From Anisodus tanguticus (lineage: Eukaryota > Streptophyta > Magnoliopsida > Solanales > Solanaceae), in NCBI GenBank assembly GCA_034509755.1, contig CM067553.1:45018110-45082109 (forward strand): DNA of 64,000 nt, read 5' to 3'. This document shows, piece after piece, positions 46,678-58,784 of this stretch. How positions within the stretch are numbered: position 1 is the stretch's first letter; every line of letters begins with the position of its first letter. Under the pieces are notes generated by a model, which was not told where the DNA came from, did not search any database, and saw nothing but the letters and a program-made list of their open reading frames with translations. The translations under genes and the position numbers were made by a program.

Positions 46678-47830
46678 ATGAATTTACAACAGCCCGATGA
46701 TGCATGGTATATGGATACGGGCACCACATCCCACCTCACTTCTAACTCCGATAATCTACCTCAACTATTTAATTTGAATAATCCTCAATTTATTTTGGTT
46801 GGAAACGGTAATTGCATTCCAATGCAAGGCTATGGCACCATACAAACACCACCACTTCACCCTCTCTTTTCCCTAAAAAACTTCCTATATGCTCCTAACA
46901 TTATTAAGAACTTAATCTATGTTAGGAAATTCGCTAGTGACAATTCCGTATCTATTGCGTTTGACACTTCTGTTTTTTCTATGAAGGACCTACATACGTG
47001 GAAAATTCTTACGATATGCAATAGTGTGGGGGGCCTCTATCCTTTCTTATCCAATTCTGTTGCGAATGTCACTCAACATACCTCTCTAGTTGCAATCTCT
47101 CCATCAACCTGGCATAGGAAAGTCACCCAAAATTGCTATTCTTGTAATCCTTTAGGGAAGCATGTTAGACTTCCTTTTATGTCGTCTTTAGGTGTTACTT
47201 TTTCTCCTTTAGACATCATTCATGCAGATTTCTCTCATTTTCTTTGGGTCTATCCGCTCAAATATAAGTGTCAGGTTTAATCCATGTTTCTTGAATTTTG
47301 AACTTATGTTAAAACATAATTTGAAAAGGACATAAAATCATTTCAATGTTTCAATTGTCGTGAGTTTAACAATTCCCCCTTTCATAAATTTTGTACGGAC
47401 AACAACATAGTATTTTGATTCTCGTGTCCTCATACCTCACCTCAAAATGGACAACAACATGATCCATACTATGCTCTTTCATGTTTCTGTCCCTCCTCCC
47501 TTTTGGGTATATGCATTACAAATGGTAGCATACATTCTTAATATATTACCTATATGTACCCTTCAAAACAAAACTCCTACCGAAATTCTATATCGTCAGA
47601 TCCCTTTCTATGGTCACCTTCGGACTTTCGGTTGTCTATGCTACCATAATCTCGCCTCAACGATCCCTCACAAATTATCACCTAAGACTACTCCTTGCAT
47701 TTTTTTTAGGTTTTCCGTCGAACCATATGGAGTACTTATGCCACGATCTGTCCACTAATAAAATCATAGTCTCCCGCCATGTCACATTCGAGGAGACCGT
47801 TTTCCCATTTGCAAACGTCTAAAAATTTCA
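46678..47830 (+). pseudogene. Protease and integrase of element G, with internal deletions
   Basis: The protease site DTGTTSHLTSNSDNL is at about 46713-46757. The integrase head is reduced: WHRKVTQNCYSCNPLGKHVR joins the first His to the Cys pair with the middle missing. Next, LDIIHADFSHFLWVYPLKY joins the first catalytic Asp directly to the late core, so the central part is deleted. Near 47447 the NG of NGxxER is followed by a gap that removes the catalytic Glu (PHTSPQNGQQH), and the following VSVPPPFWVYALQMVAYILN is normal. At least three deletions exist. Confidence 0.75.
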
Positions 47831-48259
47831 AGTCATTGATTACGACTTCCTTGATGATTCAGACACTTCCCCTTTCCTTAGAAACTCAATCCATAGTGCT
47901 AGTATTCTGGCTCAAAATTCACCGCCCATGACAGTTGTACCGCCACTGCCCCACAACCCGTCTACCGCCCCTCTCCCATCGACTACCCCTCTACCTACTA
48001 TTCATGTTACGACCCCCCGGTTCTCGATAAATAGTACACTATCCCACTACTCGAATCCCGTGACCTCAGCCCCCAGCCTCCGTCGACCACCCCAACCCTA
48101 GACAACCCCACTGCCCAGCACTACCATACTGCTCCCAATTCCTGCCACCCAAATGACCCCACTGCCCCTAGTTCCCATAACCCAACCGATCCCGATCCTA
48201 ACATATTGCATGGAAATCCATGCCAAATACGAGATTTCAAATCGAAAGTACACTTTAAC

Positions 48260-49790
48260 CAATCCACTCATACTATCTCCCCTACCTAAAAATCTAAAAT
48301 TAGCCAAGCTTGACTCGAATTGGAATGCGGCGATGCGTGAGGAATTTGACGCACTCGCTGCACATCGCACTTAGGATCTTGTCTCGAAACCAGAGAGGGT
48401 GAATATGATTTGGTACACGTGGCTTTATCATCACAGATTCAGAGATAATGGTGAGCTTGAACGTCATAAGGTAAGACCCAAATGGCACAGGGCAACAAGA
48501 GGGAGTTGATTGTGGTGAGACCTTCAGTCCAGTGGTTAAACCAGTCACTATTCGCACTATTTTGAGCATTGCTATGGGAAAGAATTGGCAGATTCATCAA
48601 CTTGATGTATAAAATATGTTCTTACATGGGGATTTGAAATAAACCATATACATGCATCAACCATCTGACTTTGTGCATCCTTCGGCTCCTCAGTATGTCT
48701 ACCGGCTTCGAAAGTCACTTTATGGCTTTAAACAAGCCCCTATGGCTTGGTCTGACCACTTTGCCACTTACATCATACAAATTGGATTCATGTGTAGCAA
48801 AAGTGATAACTCACTTTTTATTTTTTATCGAGGTAATGGCACTGCATATCTTTTGCTCTATGTGGATGCCATTGTCCTGACTGCCTCCTTAGATGTGCTG
48901 AAAAATGAGATCATTACCAGGCTTAAATCTGAATTTGTCATGACAGACTTGGGAAAGTTGAGTTATTTCTTGGGGAATTATGTGACCAGATCCGAGAATG
49001 CCATGTTTCTGTGTCAACATAAGTATGTCGAAGAGATTGTTTACAAGGATAAAATGACGAACTGCAAGATCATGCCAACTCCAGTCGACTCAAAATTGAA
49101 ACTTAGTGTGGATGATGGAGATCATGTGCTTGATCCTTCCCTTTATATGAGTCTCTCTGGTGCACTTCAGTATCTTACTTTCACTAGGCCCGATATTGCC
49201 TACGCTGTTCAGCAGGTGTGTCTGTTCATGCATGCTCCTAGGGAGCTTCACTTCACCGCTCTTAAACGTATCATTCGGTACGTTAGGGGTACTCTTGACT
49301 ATGGATTACATCTATATCCATCTGCACCGACCAATCTGATATCATTTAAGGACGGTTGTCCAGACACACATCATTCTACTTCCGGCTATTGTGTATTTTT
49401 GGGTGATAGCCTTGTCTCGTGGTCTGCCAAGCAACAAGACACGCTTTCTCATTCGAGTGCATAATCAGAATATAGAGGCATTGCGAATGTTGTTGTCGAT
49501 ATTTATTAGCTCAGAAACCTCCTTTCTAAAGATCCACTATCCCTTACGTAGGGCATTCATTGTCTATTGTGATAACATATCTGCTGTCTACTTGTCTCAT
49601 AACTCGGTTCAGCATCGGCGAACCAAACTATTGAGATGGATTTACAATATATTCGTGAGAAAGTTGCCATGGGCCATGTTCGCTTGTTACATGTTCCTTC
49701 TTCATATCAGTACGCAAATATATTTACTAAGGGACTTCCTCGGCAGCTGTTCCTCGACTTCAGATCCAGTCTGAGCGTCTGACCTCCTCC
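48260..49790 (+). pseudogene. RT and RNase H of element G
   Basis: RT starts near 48300 (LDSNWNAAMREEFDAL) and runs on in the 270-codon frame 48652-49464: VYRLRKSLYGFKQAPMAWSD, LGKLSYFLGNYVTRSENAMF, FTRPDIAYAVQQVCLFMHAP. The active site reads YVDA instead of Tyr-Val-Asp-Asp. RNase H continues at 49391-49774 in a shifted frame (YCDNISAVYLSHNSVQHRRT) and has lost its end. Inactive. Confidence 0.8.
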
Positions 49791-49809
49791 CGCTCCGACT
49801 GCGGGGGTA

Positions 49810-49973
49810 TGATAGAGAATACGTAAATATTCTCCATATAATCTGTAATTATTATTTTAGTGTAATTATGTAAAGTAGATATTCTCATATGATTATGATT
49901 ACAATTGTAAACACCTCTATATATATTGTATTAATGAGAAGATTTCAGACAAGGAGATTTATACTATTTTATA
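49810..49973 (+). repeat. 3' LTR of element G
   Basis: Starts TGATAGAGAATACG after a GGGGGTA polypurine stretch and ends ACTATTTTATA. Confidence 0.75.
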
Positions 49974-50905
49974 ATTTTTATAAGATCATTTTCTTCTATT
50001 CAAATTGAAAGTAAATATTTGAGAGATTGAATATCAAATAACCTCTATGCATGCAAGTACTTAGCGAAGTATTAAAATTTCTTAATAGAAAACAAGGAAA
50101 CTAATTGCTGGTCCCATTATCATATAAATGTTGTGACAAATTAATGTTTTAGTTTTGACACCAAAAACAAACTAGTTTAATTAAAGTCTTTGAGAAATAA
50201 TTAAGTAGGTTTACTAGAAAAGTTTTGCAACTAAACCACTCCACAAAATACTGAAAATATGCCAAACATCCCCATTAATTATTTCACCCTAATTAACTAG
50301 TCATACATAAAATCCAAATTAAATGCATTAATATGCAAATGGATGCCTGTTTCTAATTTTTTTTGTACTGCTTTTATTTATATACACGCTCAGTAAGAAA
50401 TGTATATATGTTTGTTTTTCAATCATAGAGTTGGGAGTTATTGCGGCCGAACTTAATTACCTATATATATACAAGCACATATATAGTGTTAGGTAGCTAG
50501 CTACTATATATAGAGTGTTTAAAAGAAAAACATCTAATTAAATGCACATATATTTCTGACGGATTGCACTTTATTGAAGGGAAAGAAAAAAAGGACACGC
50601 AGTGATATATACATAACGCGTAACTAACACAAATTTAATGCTTTAATGTTGTTGTTAGTTTATAGTTGCTTAATTAAAATGTATATACCCTACAATACGA
50701 CATGCAAAATTTGTAAAACTTTAATGAGAAAAATGCAAATGCAAGTTGATCAAAAGGAACGTACACGTATAGACTAACTATAGAACATGCATGCTAGAGG
50801 CTGATTAATGCAAGTTCAGTTGGTTCTTGACTAAATATGTTGCTTTTCATTCGAACTGTATGTCTGTATATATATATGTGGAAAAAATTTAAACACACAC
50901 ACATA
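49974..50905. other. AT-rich spacer before element D
   Basis: No gene or element recognised; several TATATA tracts. Confidence 0.35.
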
Positions 50906-51960
50906 TGTAGGTAAAATTGGTGTATTCGAAAGGTTAAACAAGAAGAAGGCTGAGTCGAGAGATGACTCTACGTCTTTAAGACAAAATTATCCCGTATAGA
51001 TGCTTTTACGGTGATGTACAATAGTCTCCCAAGATAAAACAATAACTAATCAACTGTACAAAGCATACACAGTTGATTATAGCGAACAAAATAAATAAGA
51101 ACAGATTGCTGAAAAATGAGAGAATTTATGTTCTCTGTTTCCGTGCAGAACCAGAATAGATAATTCGTGTTTCCTGTTCTCTGTTTTTCATTCTGAAACA
51201 GAATAGAAAATTCGTTTTTCTGTTCTCTGTTTTTCGTTTTGAAATAGAATAGAAAATTCATTTTTCTATTCTCTGTTTTTCGTGCAGAAACAGAACATAA
51301 AGAGAAGAGTTTTTGTGTTGTGTATTGTCTCTTCTTAATTTGAACAAAATTGTTCAATTTATAAGAGCAGAAAGGGAAGCAACCTTCTGTTCTGTTGAAC
51401 AGTCATGTCAGTTGGCTGGTGTCTTTTGGAGAAGATATAGTCGTGTAACATTCTGAAAAACTTCAGAGACTGAAATGTAAATATTTAACATTTCAGGGAC
51501 CAAAGAGAAAGTTCCGGAAGAATGCAACAACCCGAGGACTCGTGACCCCAGCCTGGACCGGACGGGATGGGCGCGCGGCGCGCGTGTGGGGCTTAGCCCC
51601 GAACCCAAGCTCACCTAGGGCCTATCCCTTCTAAACACATGGGTTACCCTTTGGGGTTCCAAGCCCTTACTCAAACTTAGAGTTTATATATTGCACAATC
51701 CTTCCATCTTCTACCAATGAGGGAGATTTGTCATTTTTGGCAAAAAATACTCCATCTTTTCATATCTCAAACACCTTACTTTGTGTACTAATATCTCTTT
51801 CATTTCTAAATGAAATTTGACGATACTTGGCACTAACATCATCTACCCACTTAGTAGATAAGGCATATGCAAATAAACGATATTTCTAACATGCGGGGCC
51901 CACGTGTTTAAGTCATTAAAGACTGGATAAACTTAATCCCACATTAGTAAATTTCCAACA
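50906..51960 (-). repeat. 3' LTR of element D
   Basis: Starts TGTAGGTAAAATTGG and ends ATTTCCAACA. It contains the tandem array at about 51120-51300 and a perfect leader-complementary word at 50975-50988. Confidence 0.85.
51120..51300 (-). repeat. Tandem repeat array inside the element D LTR
   Basis: Units of about 55 bp with TTCTCTGTTTTTCGTT, a GAAACAGAATAGAAAATTC-type stretch and a variant end (CGTGCAG or CGTTTTGA) are repeated three to four times. The same array stands at 55935-56110 in the other LTR, so it predates insertion. Confidence 0.7.
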
Positions 51961-51975
51961 ATTCCCTCTTGAAAG
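51961..51975 (-). promoter_or_regulatory. Polypurine tract of element D
   Basis: The minus strand reads TTTCAAGAGGGAAT next to the 3' LTR, matching C and F. Confidence 0.75.
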
Positions 51976-52102
51976 AGAATTGATGCACACAGGGTGCCAA
52001 AGCTCAACAATCTTTCGGCGGAAAGATATTGCATCGGGAAAGGTAGATTTTGACTTTGCTCCAGACAAGCGGGTTACCACCATAAAGATATTTGATCTTT
52101 CC

Positions 52103-53570
52103 CTAGGGTAGGCTTTGGGTTTTAGTTAATGGATCCGCTAAGTTATCCTTTGATTTGACGTAATTAATGAAAATGACACCTGTAGTGATCAACTGGCTAA
52201 TGGTCTTATGCCTCCGACGAATATGTCTAGACTTGTCGTTGTATATATTACGCCGTGCCCTTCCTAAAGTCGATTGTCTGTCACAATGAATCATCACTGA
52301 AGGTACGGTTTTATCCCAACAAGGGATATCCTCTAAGAAATCGTGAAGCCACTATGCTTCTTCTCCTGCTTTTTCTAAAATGATAAACTCTGATTCCATC
52401 GTGGATCGGGCGATGCATGTTTGCTTAGAGGATTTCCAAGACACAGCCCCACCACCAATTGTAAAAACATACCCACTGGTGGATTTGGTATTCTTTATGT
52501 CCGATATCTAGTTTGCATCATTGTATCCTTTCAGTACGACTGGATATCTTGAATAATGTAATCTGTAAGTCAACGAATATTTCAGATATCGTAGTATCTG
52601 ATTTAGCGCCTCCAGTGATCATTTCTAAGATTACGAGTAAACCTAGCCAACTTATTGACTGGATAAGCGATATCGGGTAAGGTGCAGTTTGTAATGTACA
52701 TTAAACTACCAATGACCTGCGCATATCGCTCTTGGGATATGCGTGCACCACGATTCTTATCAATTCTATGATTCATATCCATTGGTGACTTCATAGGGGG
52801 ATTGTCAAATACATCAAATTTCTTCAAAACATCTTCAATGTAATGAGATTGAGATAAGACCAGCCCGTCAGATGTCTTAGAAATCTTAAATCCTAAGATT
52901 ACATCTGTCATACCCATATATTTCATGTCAACACATTGTTTCAACATATTCTTGGTTTCCAGGATCAACTTTAAACTACTTCCGGTGATGAGCATGTCAT
53001 CTACGTAAAGGCATATCATGATGAATGAGTCATAGTTCTCTTTGATATAGATACATTTATCACATTCATATATGGAGAAACCTTTTGATAATAAAGTATT
53101 GTCAAACTTTTCATGCTATTATTTCGAGGCTTGTTTGAGTCCGTATAGAGACTTAACAAGACAACATACTTTCTTTTGTTGTCCTGGAATTACATACCCC
53201 TCGGGTTGTTCCATGTATATTTTCTCTTCTCACTCTCCATTTAGGAAGGCTATCTTAACATCCATTTGATGTATCTCAAGGTCACGCAAAGCTGAAATGA
53301 GTATGAATACCCTTATGGACGTTAATCTAGACACATGGGAGTATGTGTCGAAGTAATCGAGGCCTTCCTTTTGTCTGTATCCTTTGACTACTAATCTGGC
53401 CTTATACTTGTCAATAGTTCCATCTGCTTTGTACTTTCTTTGAGTATCCACTTACAAGCCAAAGGTTTGCTTCCCGGAGGAAGATCAACCATTTCCTAAG
53501 TATGGTTTTGCATTATGGAATCTATTTCGCTTTCTATAGATTCTTTTCAAAGCGTTGCTTCTGGAGTTGA
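52103..53570 (-). pseudogene. RT and RNase H of element D
   Basis: Frames at 53230-53451 (YKADGTIDKYKARLVVKGYR, IHQMDVKIAFLNGE), 52603-53019 (CLYVDDMLITGSS active site; MKYMGMTDVILGFKISKTSD) and 52103-52297 (RHIRRRHKTISQLITTGVIF) follow the C pol order with frameshifts and stops between them. The YVDD motif itself is intact. Inactive as a polyprotein. Confidence 0.82.
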
Positions 53571-53849
53571 CAATTCTTCCTTAATTGTCCTCGGTTCATT
53601 TTCAATCATATATGTTAGAAAGCCTAGACCTAAGGTTTTGTCCATTTTACCCCTTTGCTCCGTCTTGGTTCAACCTCGGGAACCCCTAAGTTCTGTAGGT
53701 TTGGAACATTAAGTTCCAGATAGTCAGTAACTTCTTAGAGTCTTGTAGATCTGGAACATCTAGTTTCGGATAATCAGAAATTCCCGGGTCTTGTTGATTT
53801 GAGCATTTTGTTCCTAACTTCGTTTGCGCGAAATTATTTCTTATTCCTT

Positions 53850-54710
53850 TCAAGGAAAGATCTGTTCAAAGAATTCAGCATTCCTCGATTCCATGATCGT
53901 ACCCTCGTGGATATCAGGTATCTCCGACTTATACACTAAGAAGCGATAAGCACTATTGTGATTTGCATATCCGATGAATATGCGATCTATAGTCTTAGGT
54001 CCAATTTTGACCCATTTTGGTTTAGGTACTTCGACCTTTGCCAAACAGCCCCAGTCTTTCAAATATTTGTAAGTGAGTTTCTTTCCTTTCCATGATTCAT
54101 ATGGTGTTTTATCCTTATCCTTATACAGAACTCTATTGAGAATTGTATTAGCGGTAAGAATCGTTTCGCCCCACATGTTTTGGGCTAAACCAAAATTGAT
54201 AAGTAAAACATTCATCATTTTCTTTAACATACAATTTTTGAGCTCGACAATAACGTTAGACTGAGGCGAGTAATGAGCGGTCGTTTGATGAACAATGGCG
54301 TATTGAGCACAGTATTCTTCAAACGGTGCTACGTATTCTCCCCCTCTATCATTACGAGTTGCCTTAATCTGTAGGTTTAGTTGATTTTCAACTTCTGCTT
54401 TGTAACGTTTAAATGCTTCAAATGCTTCATCTTTATTTTTCAACAAGTAAACATAACAATACCTTATACTATCATCAATGAAAGTCACAAAGTACTTGTT
54501 CCCCCCTCTAGTTTGCACAAACTTTAAATCACATATGTCGGTGTGAATAAGTTCTAGATGAGCGGTGTTTCTTTCGACTAAATGGAAAGATGATTTGGTT
54601 AATTTTGCCTCTACACACACCTCACATTTATGTTGAGGGTTTATGTTGAAGGAAGGCAACAATTCAACTTTACTAACTTTTGAATGAATTTATAATTAAT
54701 ATGTCCTAAT
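53850..54710 (-). pseudogene. Integrase of element D
   Basis: A 270-codon frame (53850-54662) carries CEVCVEAKLTKSSF, ELIHTDICDLKFVQTRGGNK (first catalytic Asp), RNDRGGEYVAPFEEYC (second Asp) and NVIVELKNCMLKK, where the catalytic Glu is kept but the following Arg is Leu. The C-terminal part (GYANHNSAYRFLVYKSEIPD) is present. It is the longest uninterrupted integrase frame of the window. Confidence 0.85.
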
Positions 54711-55687
54711 CTATGATGCCATAAATTAGAAGACTCAAGCAAGTAGGTAGAAGGCTTTATTTCATTAGATGAACAAATTACAGACATAACATTCATTTTG
54801 AAGAGGTCGTCACATGCGAAGCCCCTTCCTACAAAATTACCATTCTTAGTTATTATAAACTTGTTGGACTCAAAAACTAGTCTAAAACCAGCCTTGACCA
54901 ACAGTGGCCCTGAAACCAAGTTCTTGTGGATGTCAGAGACGTGCATCACTTCCTTTAGAGTAATCTCTTTACCTGAAGTCATTTTGAGGACAACCTTTAC
55001 GACCCCTTGCACTTTAGAGGTGACGCTATTTCCCATGAATAACTTATTGGCCGTGACTGTGGCATAAGAAGAGAATGCATTTTTGTCAGAGAAGATGTGA
55101 CGGGTTGCATCCGTGTCATACACCATTGCCTTGGGTTCTCCACCAGATTTACCTCCAGCACCACTGCTGAGAAATCCACAATCTTATCGTCAAGATCCGG
55201 AGGATTACCCTCGTTTTGTACAATGTTAGCCTCTGTCTTGCGTTTGTTCTTGGCCTTCACGCAATTTGTGACCTAGATATTTTGGCCCACTTCAGTCGTT
55301 GTGTTAGACTGAGTGTCCATTACATTCCCACCAGAAGGAGGATCTTCTGTCTGAAATCGTGACAGGCTCAACGCAGTAAGATAGACAACATCTTTAGTCT
55401 CATTCTCTTGTTGTAATTGTTATGCAGAACCTTAACTGGGCGTTTGCTTTGAAAACTGTCAGGAGTAGGGACAACATCACTTCCTTGAATAGTGCCAGAA
55501 GCAGTGCCTTAATCAGCAACATCATAACCACCAGCAGTGCCTTGAATAACAACAACAGAACTAGAAACAAAATTGTTGACAGAGTAAAACCAGAACTACC
55601 AACGGAATTTCTAACATAACAGTTGGCAGAAACAGAGCCAAACCCAGAATTAGAACCAGAACTGAAAACACAACTGTTGACAGACAT
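54711..55687 (-). pseudogene. Truncated gag and protease of element D
   Basis: The start MSVNSCVFSSGSNS is at 55687. The next segment reaches about 55330 and then jumps to KAKNKRKTEANIVQNEGNPP (within 54997-55260), the part that in C follows the zinc knuckle. Capsid and CCHC knuckle are therefore deleted. The protease frame (54641-55126) has the active site DTDATRHIFS, with the Gly of Asp-Thr-Gly changed to Asp, then LKEVMHVSDIHKNLVSGPLL. It would need gag from another element. Confidence 0.8.
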
Positions 55688-55704
55688 CTTTCGAACACTC
55701 AGTA

Positions 55705-55803
55705 AATTTTGTCTTAAAATTATAGGTAAAATTGGTGTATCTGAAAGGTTAAACGAGAAGAAGCCTGAGTCGAGATACGACTCTCTGTCTTTAAGATAAA
55801 ATT
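55705..55803 (-). promoter_or_regulatory. Leader/LTR inverted pair at the primer-binding position of element D
   Basis: Two nt inside the LTR edge the minus strand reads TTTAAGACAAAATT (55705-55718). Its complement lies in the LTR at 55790-55803 with one mismatch (55797), and perfectly in the 3' LTR copy at 50975-50988. Compared with C, the fifth base from the A/T end has changed on both arms. Confidence 0.55.
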
Positions 55804-56733
55804 TTCCCGTATAGATGCTTTTACGATGATGGACAATAGACTCCCAGGATAAAACAACTAATCAACTGTACAAAGCAAACACAGTTGATTCTAGTGAAGA
55901 AAATAAATAAGAATAGATTGTTGAAGAAGGAGAGAATTTTTGTTCTCTGTTTTCGTGCAGAACCAAAATAGAAAATTCGTGTTTTCTATTATCTGTTTTT
56001 CGTTTTGAAACAGAATAGAAAATTCATTTTTATGTTCTCTGTTTTTCGTTCTGAAACAAAATAGAAAATTCATTTTTCTGTTCTCTTTGTTTTTCGTGCA
56101 GAAACAGAACATAAGAGAAGAGTTTTTGTGTTGTGTATTGTCTCTTCTTAATTTGAACAGAATTGTTCAATTTATAAGAGCAGAAAGGGAAGCAACATTA
56201 TGTTCAGTTGAACAATCATATCTGTTGGCTGGTGTCTTTTGGAGAAGATATAGCCGTTGTAATGTTCTGAAAAACTTCAAGGACTGAAATGTAAATAGTT
56301 AATATTTCAGGGACCAAAAAGAAAGTTCCGAAAGAAAGCAACAACCGAGGACACGGGTGTAGGGCTTAGCCCCGAACCCAAGCTCACCTAGGTTCTCTCC
56401 CTTCTAAACTCATGGGTTACCCCTTGGGGTCCCAAACCCTTACTCAAACTTAGAGTTTATATATTGCACAATTCTTCCATCTTCTACCAATGAGAGAGAT
56501 TTGTCATTTTTGGCCAAAAACACTCCATCTTTTCATGTCTCAAACACCTTACTTTGTGTACCAATATCTCTTTCATTTCTTAACAAAATTTGACGATACT
56601 TGGCACTAACATCATCTACTCACTTAGTAGATTAGGCACGTGCGAAGAAATGATATTTCTGACATGCGGGGCCCACGTGTTTAAGTCATTAAAGACGGAA
56701 TAAACTTAATCCCACATTAGTAAATTTCTAACA
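55721..56733 (-). repeat. 5' LTR of element D
   Basis: Starts TATAGGTAAAATTGG (TA instead of TG) and ends ATTTCTAACA. A TTATAAA box on the minus strand lies at 56171-56177. Confidence 0.85.
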
Positions 56734-56736
56734 ATA

Positions 56737-56768
<32 letters not shown>

Positions 56769-56772
56769 AATA
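56734..56772. repeat. (AT)n and (TAA)n microsatellite
   Basis: An AT run followed by TAA repeats directly abuts the 5' LTR of element D. Confidence 0.85.
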
Positions 56773-58477
56773 AGATCACACACATTCTGAACCTCTCTAG
56801 ATTCGCCTCTTTCGATATTAATAGAGTTTACGTCATAATTTAACGTCTTTGCCTATAGTTTGGAGGATCAAATACCTTGATTGAAGCTTGTATTCTCCGC
56901 CCAAGTATTTTTCTGAGGGATTGAACAAATTGTATTGGGTTCTTTCGAACTCCCTTCGTCAAAAATTTATACTATATATGGAGAGATAATTTAATTTTTA
57001 TGGATATATAGCATATGACGATCTTTCTTAATGAAAATTCAGCCTCTACTACTGAATATTATTAGGGACAGAGCTAGAGTATAAATTACGAGTTCCGTCG
57101 AACCCAATAATTTTGATCTAAATCATGCATTTATCTATTGAATATATATATAAATATTAATTTAGAATCTACTAACTTAAAATTAATGATTATAACGTAC
57201 ACGAACCCATAAACTTCAAAATATGTCTGTCTCTGTTGAATATGTGTATAACTAACACAAATTTGAATTAGGTTTCATTTTTCTTTTGATCTTTTGTGGT
57301 GGCAATGCATTAAAGCAATTAAAAATATAGTATAGGCTAGTAATAAAAACCATCATGTGGTGTCTTTCTTGATGGCTAATCTAACACTTGAATTGTCTTT
57401 TATGTACAAATATATATGTGATGTGGAGTTGGTTAGCTGTCGTCTGTATGGAAAAGACTGAGTGTAGACAAGTTAGTCGTGGGGTGTATCAAGCACTTGA
57501 AAGACAAAACCCACCAACATCTTGAAATGGACCATTTTTATTTAATTTCTTTATTGCATTAATTCAGAAATTATTACTACAAAACAGTACAATGGGAAGT
57601 AGGCCTTGAGTTGTAATGAGGTTAGGGAAGAGCATGTCCCATGCATCTTTTTGCCTTTTTCTAACTTTTCTTATCTATTTTCTATTGGATGCATGGTAAG
57701 GCAGGAGCAAAGTTCAAATTCAATTCATTATTTAAGGTTTATGAATTCTGAATTCTAAATCTTTAGATCTGAGTTACTCAATTCCAAATAAAATTTCTAA
57801 TTTATATATCATCAAATAGATTTTCTAGACAAATATACAAGGTTTGAATAGAAATTACCGTCAAACTCATACGATAAATGGTACATCCGCCCTGACAGAT
57901 CTACATGTGTATAGGAGTTACAATCAAATCCATATTTCGTAATATTATATTGTTCAAATAAAAAATTATTGAATTCCGTTGACATACGACAAGTTTGTGG
58001 CATACATTGCTAAACGTTTCTTAGAATTTGCTTTAGGTTACAAATTCAAATCTCCCGCGTGACATTCTTGTTTGTTTATAATCATTTGTTAGAGTTTTTG
58101 GTTCCGCTATTGTTAAGCAAGGGCGGAGCTAGCTAGGGGAAGCAAGAGAATTAATAGGAAATCCTTTGCCTCAAAAAATTACAATGTATATACAAAATTA
58201 AATTTTATATATAATAATAATAATAATAAATGTTAACTTCTCTTAGCTTATTGGTTGGATTACTTCTTTATATTAGTACTGGTAGGGTCAGTTTGCAAAG
58301 AAATATATAATATGGATATGGTTCAAGTGTCTCATTCTGGGTGCTTCTTAGCTAGCTGCAGTAATATACTCAGAAAGAAGGTGGACATAGTTTCATGGCA
58401 TAATAATATCTTGCAACCAGACTGTGGGCATGGTCTTTTGCACTCCTCTCTAGTCAGGTCTTAATCATGACTTAGAA
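56773..58477. other. AT-rich spacer
   Basis: I see no gene. The 63-codon frame at 57812-58003 has no family features. A short TAA microsatellite lies at 58212-58229. Confidence 0.35.
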
Positions 58478-58487
58478 TATTAGTCTG

Positions 58488-58750
58488 TTTTTTTTTTATA
58501 TATATTCAGTTTCCCGGCTTACGCTAGACTATTTCTGGAGATAGTAGTCCCGGTCCCTCAGCACTACTACCAGTAAATCGCAGGATGTGTTTGAATGGTT
58601 AGGGTTTGAGAACAAAGCAACTAATATCACTTACAAGGTCCTACCCCAGAAGAGAGCAAATTGCTCCCACCAGGGTTCGAACCCACGCTGCAGGCCTCCA
58701 GCTGGATTTTAAGTTCCCCTCCTTTGCCATCCAGCTACCCCGTGGGACCT
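58488..58750 (-). mobile_element. tRNA-derived SINE with perfect target duplication
   Basis: The minus strand begins GGTCCCACGGGGTAGCTGGA (box A like) and has GTGGGTTCGAACCCTGG (box B) at about 58670-58690, then runs to a poly(A) (T run at 58488-58497 on the plus strand). The flanks are TATTAGTCTG at 58478-58487 and 58751-58760, a perfect 10-bp duplication. The 3' part (GTCCCTCAGCAC, AGTAAATCGCAGGATGTG) is shared with the SINE at 26988. Confidence 0.85.
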
Positions 58751-58784
58751 TATTAGTCTGCTTCTTTGTTTCTCATAGTATGGC

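Larger units (their letters stand above)
45249..49973 (+). mobile_element. Ty1/copia retrotransposon in plus orientation (element G)
   Basis: LTRs at 45249-45444 and 49810-49973 share ACGTAAATATTCTC, AAGTAGATATT and AAGGAGATTTATACTATT, and ATTTT flanks both ends (45244-45248 and 49974-49978). Between them lie a PBS, gag, protease, integrase with deletions, RT and RNase H, then a PPT (CTGCGGGGGTA). It is the only LTR element read on the plus strand here. The type resembles the Ale/Retrofit group. Confidence 0.85.
50906..56733 (-). mobile_element. Ty1/copia element D, relative of C with truncated gag
   Basis: LTRs at 50906-51960 and 55721-56733, flanked by ACATA and ATATA (four of five bases match). 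The order and sequence of pol follow element C closely, but gag lacks the capsid core and zinc knuckle, and pol has many stops. It is therefore a deletion derivative that could only move with proteins from a relative. As in C there is no TGG-type PBS at the 5' LTR. Confidence 0.87.

Noticed and set aside
57812..58003. 63-codon minus-strand frame in AT-rich spacer
   Set aside because: No conserved motif or gene context.
58660..58750. A tRNA gene on the minus strand
   Set aside because: GGTTCGAACCC is a box B, but the acceptor stem does not close and the perfect 10-bp duplication marks a SINE.
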